From: Endozoicomonas numazuensis
Lineage (GTDB): Bacteria; Pseudomonadota; Gammaproteobacteria; Pseudomonadales; Endozoicomonadaceae
Assembly: GCF_000722635.1 (NCBI RefSeq)
Contig: NZ_JOKH01000002.1
Location: forward strand, 688,756 to 752,755
Reading direction: 5' to 3'
DNA: 64,000 bases
Within the stretch, counting starts at the first letter, position 1; each line of letters starts with the position of its first letter. This document shows, one piece after another, positions 60,117 to 64,000 of this stretch. The notes beneath the pieces are model-generated. The model was not told where the DNA came from, did no database searches, and saw nothing but the letters and a program-made list of their open reading frames with translations. The position numbers and the translations under genes were made by a program.

Positions 60117-61502
60117 ATGAAAGCAAGGATTGCTTTATTACTGTTTTTTCTTGGATTCATTCCTCAAAGTGCTACCCCCCAGGAAATGGAGAATGAAACA
60201 GCTCCCCGTCAGGTAACCGACCGAATCATCGTCAAGTACCACCCCAAGCCCACCCAGGGTAATGCCATGGCTTTCATCAAACAGGGCGTCAGCTATGGTT
60301 CTTTTGGTGTTGCTGCTGGCAAGGATAAAGAAATTCTTGAGATTGGCAGCAGCCTGAATATTAATGATGTTCAGACACTGGCAGACAGCCTGGAGGACGA
60401 CCCTCAAATTGCCTTTGCTGAGCCTGACTTTATTATGCAGATCATGCGGACTCCCAATGATTCACGCTACAACGAACAATGGCATTACTTTGAATCAACA
60501 GCAGGTAGCAACCTGCCTGCCGCCTGGGACATTTCAACAGGCCACAATGTCATTGTTGGCGTTATCGATACAGGCATCGTTTATCACAAGGATATTGATG
60601 GTAACGTAGTTTCAGGCCATGACTTCATATCACACTCATGGATAGCCAATGATGGTGGAGGCCGTGACAGTAATGCAACTGATTCAGGCGATGCTGTGAC
60701 TTCAGCAGGAGCCTGTGGTTACACTAATGGCCAGCCCATTCCTTCTTTACCCACTGAAAGCAGCTGGCATGGAACCCATGTTTCCGGCACCATCGCCGCA
60801 GAATCCAATAACAGCACAGGCGTTGCTGGCGTTGCCTGGAATGCCAAAGTCATGCCTTTACGCGCTCTGGGACGATGCGGTGGTTATACCTCGGATATTA
60901 TTGATGCCATGCGCTGGGCAGCAGGACTGGACGTTTATGGTATGGCTCGCAACAGCAACCCGGTCAAAGTAATCAATATGAGCCTGGGAGGTTTTTCCTA
61001 CGGCTGTCCCCAGAGTTATCAGAATGCAATCAATGAAGTCGTCAGTGCCGGGGTAACCGTTGTTGTTGCTGCAGGGAATGAAAACACTAACGCAGCTTAT
61101 GCCACGCCTGCAAACTGTCATAATGTCATCACTGTTGGCGCTGTTGATCGAGGCGGTGACCGCAGCTGGTATTCAAACTATGGAAGCCATGTGGATATTT
61201 CAGCTCCCGGCGGAGAGACTCGCTATTATGGAAATGGTGTCCTGTCTACCGCCAATGCGGGAGCCACTTCTGCCACTCAGGATAATTATGAGTATTATCA
61301 GGGTACCAGCATGGCCACGCCCCATGTTGCCGGAGTTGCCGCTCTCATGTATTCCATCAACCCTGATCTGACACCAGCCAGATTAGAAGAAATCATCAAA
61401 TTCAATGCTCGCCCCTTCTCCGGCGGTACATGCAATACCCGTCTTTGCGGCGCAGGCATTCTTGATGCGGGTGCCGCAGTATTAGATGCCAGCGACGAAT
61501 AA
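60117..61502 (+). CDS. Secreted subtilisin-like serine protease (S8)
   Basis: A 461-residue preproenzyme: signal peptide (LLLFFLGFIPQSATP), an inhibitor-I9-like propeptide (DRIIVKYHPKPTQ through FAEPDFIM), and the S8 catalytic domain with Asp in VGVIDTGIVYHKD (about 149), His in SWHGTHVSGTIA and Ser in GTSMATPHVAGVAALM (about 400). Several Cys suggest disulfides in the mature enzyme. It has no C-terminal sorting domain. It is likely an extracellular nutrient or virulence protease. Confidence 0.94.
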   Translation: MKARIALLLFFLGFIPQSATPQEMENETAPRQVTDRIIVKYHPKPTQGNAMAFIKQGVSYGSFGVAAGKDKEILEIGSSLNINDVQTLADSLEDDPQIAFAEPDFIMQIMRTPNDSRYNEQWHYFESTAGSNLPAAWDISTGHNVIVGVIDTGIVYHKDIDGNVVSGHDFISHSWIANDGGGRDSNATDSGDAVTSAGACGYTNGQPIPSLPTESSWHGTHVSGTIAAESNNSTGVAGVAWNAKVMPLRALGRCGGYTSDIIDAMRWAAGLDVYGMARNSNPVKVINMSLGGFSYGCPQSYQNAINEVVSAGVTVVVAAGNENTNAAYATPANCHNVITVGAVDRGGDRSWYSNYGSHVDISAPGGETRYYGNGVLSTANAGATSATQDNYEYYQGTSMATPHVAGVAALMYSINPDLTPARLEEIIKFNARPFSGGTCNTRLCGAGILDAGAAVLDASDE

Positions 61503-61720
61503 ATCATAAAAAGCAGGTTCAAAGCCCATGCAGGACCTGCTCCCTTTATTACCCACCCTTTATCACATAGAAAGCACCTTTATCAGTCAGACAGGACAAA
61601 TTCAGTTTTTCCAATTCACACTCCTCTAAATCAGCTAGGTTTTAAAGAGGACCTTTTAGTTTTTTTGAATCTTCAACTTCAGCAGTGTTGGGATTAAATC
61701 AAGATCCATGGAGCGGAACC

Positions 61721-63805
61721 TTGAAAACCAAATTTCTACCCACACTGCTGGCCACGTGTATTTTCGCAAGCAGCCAATCTATCGCAGAACCCCAGGAAGA
61801 AGAGGATCTTTTTGATCTCAGCCTTGAAGAGCTGATTTCCATGGAGATTCCTGACGTTACTTCTGTATCCCGAAAAAAGCAGCGTTTAATGGATTCCGCC
61901 GCCGCTATTTATGTCATTACCAATGAAGACCTTCAACGCACCGGGGTCACTTCAATACCCGAAGCATTAAGAATGGTTCCGGGTATGCAGGTAGCAAAAC
62001 TGAATGCTAACACCTGGTCTATTAGTACACGGGGATTTAACTACATCTTTGCCAACAAGTTGTTGGTACTGATTGATGGCAGAACCGTTTACTCCCCTCT
62101 CTTTTCGGGTGTCAATTGGGACGTTCAGGACACCATGATGGAAGACATAGACCGGATTGAAGTAATCCGGGGACCCGGTGCGGCACTCTGGGGAGCCAAT
62201 GCCGTCAACGGTGTTATTAACATCATTACAAAAAAAGCAGCCGACACCCAGGGCAATCTACTCTCAGTCGGAGCTGGCACCGAGGAAAAAGCCTTTGGAG
62301 CCTTCCGTCATGGTGGCGAGTTTGGCGAAACAGGTTTCTACCGAGTTTATGTCAAAGCCTTCGAGCGGGATGGCCAGGTCAATGCAGAGGGTCAAGACAC
62401 TGCTGATGACTGGAAGATGCGCAGGGCTGGCTTCAAATCAGAATGGAAAACAACACCTGACTCAGAAATGACGGTTCAGGGTGAACTATACGAAGGCACT
62501 ACCCGACCACCATTAAGGTTACTCGATAAGTCGCAGCCAACCAATCCACAACTCTTAAATGGCTTTATCGTTAATGGACTCAGTCGGGATCAACGTGGCG
62601 GTAACATTGGGGCTAATTGGAAAAGAACCCTTAGTGACACACACGATTACTCCTTCAGAGCCATCTACGATAACTACCAGAACTTTGATTACCGGATCGC
62701 TGAAAAACGTGACACGGTTGATTTTGAGTTTCAGCATTACTCCCAACTTTGGGGTAAACATGATCTGGTATGGGGGCTGGGTTATCGAGCCACATGGTAC
62801 GAAGTCAAAAACACGTCCTACATGTATTTGCTGGAAGGCAAGGATTCAAAACAAACAGAACTGTTCAGTGCTTTCATACAGGATGACATCACCCTGAATG
62901 ATCAATGGACGTTTACTCTAAGCTCCCGATTTGAACACAACAGCTTCACGGGTAATGAAGTTCAACCCAACGCAAGACTGACCTGGAAACCCACTGAAAA
63001 CAGGACATTCTGGGCTGCTCTTTCAAGAGCTTTAAAAACGCCTTCTATCAGTGAAACAGCATTACAAACGGATGGCATCACTATCGAAAGTAGCGGTGAT
63101 GTCGCCTACGTGATCCCCATCATGGGCAACCCTGATCTGGAATCAGAAAAGCTAACCGCTCTTGAAATAGGCTACAGAGAGCAGTTTGGCAACAGTTTCC
63201 GGTTAGATATCACTACATTCTATAGCCAGTATGAAGATATTATTGCCTATGTTGATATCAACCGGTGTCCTAACGGCAATCCCACAATGTCATTTGGGCA
63301 ATTGCAGAACTTTTGCCCCTATCCTGGCCTTGTTCAAATACCCACCACTCTAATCAATGGTCTGGATGTAAAAACATACGGACTCGAAGTAATTGCAGAC
63401 TGGCAAGCAAAAGACTGGTGGAAACTGCAGTTTACCTATAGCTGGCTGCAAACAGATGCCATTCCCAACAGGTCAAGCACAAGCTTCCTTAAAAGTAATG
63501 AAAGAATTGTTGAAGAACTGAGCGCCCCCCATACCGCCAATATCAGATCCACAATGAACTTACCTAATCAGTGGTACTTTGATTTCTGGGTCCGTTACAT
63601 GGACGAGCTCAAGAACGCAAAAATTGGTGCCCACACATCACTGGATATTCGACTGGCTAAAAAATATAGCGAAAACCTTGAGTTTTCTTTGGTCGGACAA
63701 AACCTCTTCAGGAATCATCACCGGGAGTTTTATGAATCTCTGAGTGGTATGGCCCCAACTGAGACCCAGGAATCATGGTACGCCCAGATTCGCTGGCAAT
63801 TTTAA
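61721..63805 (+). CDS. TonB-dependent outer-membrane receptor
   Basis: About 694 residues from a TTG at 61721, which is preceded by GGAGCGGA and gives a good signal peptide (LPTLLATCIFASSQSIAEP); an in-frame GTG at 61685 is the alternative. The plug domain follows (IPEALRMVPGMQVAKLNANT, IDRIEVIRGPGAALWGANAV, NGVINIITKKA) and then a 22-strand-type barrel ending in aromatic WQF. The substrate is unknown. It is followed by a YfiR-family gene after 22 bases, an arrangement often seen with signalling proteins. Confidence 0.9.
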   Translation: MKTKFLPTLLATCIFASSQSIAEPQEEEDLFDLSLEELISMEIPDVTSVSRKKQRLMDSAAAIYVITNEDLQRTGVTSIPEALRMVPGMQVAKLNANTWSISTRGFNYIFANKLLVLIDGRTVYSPLFSGVNWDVQDTMMEDIDRIEVIRGPGAALWGANAVNGVINIITKKAADTQGNLLSVGAGTEEKAFGAFRHGGEFGETGFYRVYVKAFERDGQVNAEGQDTADDWKMRRAGFKSEWKTTPDSEMTVQGELYEGTTRPPLRLLDKSQPTNPQLLNGFIVNGLSRDQRGGNIGANWKRTLSDTHDYSFRAIYDNYQNFDYRIAEKRDTVDFEFQHYSQLWGKHDLVWGLGYRATWYEVKNTSYMYLLEGKDSKQTELFSAFIQDDITLNDQWTFTLSSRFEHNSFTGNEVQPNARLTWKPTENRTFWAALSRALKTPSISETALQTDGITIESSGDVAYVIPIMGNPDLESEKLTALEIGYREQFGNSFRLDITTFYSQYEDIIAYVDINRCPNGNPTMSFGQLQNFCPYPGLVQIPTTLINGLDVKTYGLEVIADWQAKDWWKLQFTYSWLQTDAIPNRSSTSFLKSNERIVEELSAPHTANIRSTMNLPNQWYFDFWVRYMDELKNAKIGAHTSLDIRLAKKYSENLEFSLVGQNLFRNHHREFYESLSGMAPTETQESWYAQIRWQF

Positions 63806-63827
63806 TCGGATGGAGGAGGATAACTTC

Positions 63828-64000
63828 ATGCCGATGCCAATGAACATGATTAAATCAAACATCAGTCTGTTGTTGATTACTGTCAGTTTATCAGGACTGT
63901 TCTTTGCCCCTGCTGCAAAAGCCGGCACACCGGAAGATAGGGTTAAAACAGCTATTGTCTATAAGATCACCAAGTTCGTCACCTGGCCCAAGAAAAAGCA
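63828..64000 (+). CDS. YfiR-family (DUF4154) periplasmic protein, cut by the window end
   Basis: The first 57 codons are visible: a signal peptide (LLLITVSLSGLFFAPAAKAG) and then VKTAIVYKITKFVTWPKK, the start of the YfiR/DUF4154 fold. YfiR proteins hold back membrane diguanylate cyclases in the periplasm. A strong AGGAGGA site precedes the ATG at 63828. The remainder lies beyond the window. Confidence 0.75.
   Translation, partial: MPMPMNMIKSNISLLLITVSLSGLFFAPAAKAGTPEDRVKTAIVYKITKFVTWPKKK

Overview
The window looks like chromosomal DNA of a marine gammaproteobacterium of the Oceanospirillales type, most likely Endozoicomonas or a close relative. That assignment is inferred from moderate GC, choline-to-betaine genes, gammaproteobacterial protein types (IlvY, TfoX C-terminal, YqcC, DUF2959, OlsF), many insertion sequences of several families and numerous fresh pseudogenes. 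No rRNA, tRNA or CRISPR array was seen.

Layout. 0-1.7 kb: MsrPQ periplasmic methionine sulfoxide repair. 2.2-7 kb: betB-betA and a short BCCT transporter for choline uptake and glycine betaine synthesis, with a large palindromic repeat between them. 7-20 kb: housekeeping and small genes (pssA, a HypT-like LysR regulator, an aspartate/glutamate racemase, an MTA/SAH nucleosidase, an ERIC-like repeat, a Pmp3 peptide, a DUF2959 lipoprotein, a MaoC hydratase, a 727-residue unknown protein with a eukaryote-style myristoylation signal, a drug/metabolite exporter) and remnants of DUF1460 and DUF1254 genes. 18-23 kb: branched-chain amino acid genes ilvC, ilvY, ilvH and ilvI, interrupted by a frameshifted gene. 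24-25 kb: a short-chain dehydrogenase relative whose catalytic Ser and Tyr are both Cys. 25.2-31 kb: a wrecked urea locus. A truncated ureG is joined head-to-head to a truncated urtC, urtC also carries an IS1380-type element, and urtD and urtE are still open.

31-45.3 kb is the most unusual part. A minus-strand operon encodes three very large secreted proteins: an alpha/alpha-toroid plus carboxypeptidase-regulatory-domain protein, an IgGFc-binding-like adhesin with three DUF642-like repeats, and a transglutaminase-fold protein lacking the catalytic Cys. The last ends in a multi-membrane-span tail and overlaps a small membrane protein gene by ATGA. Downstream lie an orphan second tail with its own small membrane protein gene (split by an ISL3 element) and a remnant of a third tail with an intact third small membrane protein gene. 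The arrangement matches polymorphic toxin/immunity loci with orphan cassettes, but I know of no described system with this scaffold and these pore-like tails. The function is inferred.

45.5-64 kb: yqcC, an IS200/IS605 copy split by an IS4-type element, an lpoP-like gene with mrcB (PBP1b), a kinase-like fusion gene, a TfoX C-terminal protein, moeB, gcvH, a DinB-like protein, olsF (ornithine lipids), DoxX and YHS proteins, an ATP-grasp enzyme with a DedA protein, a secreted subtilisin, a TonB-dependent receptor and the start of a YfiR-family gene cut by the window end. Five IS insertions or remnants, one large deletion junction, a 7-bp duplication and a 1-bp frameshift point to a genome in active decay and rearrangement.
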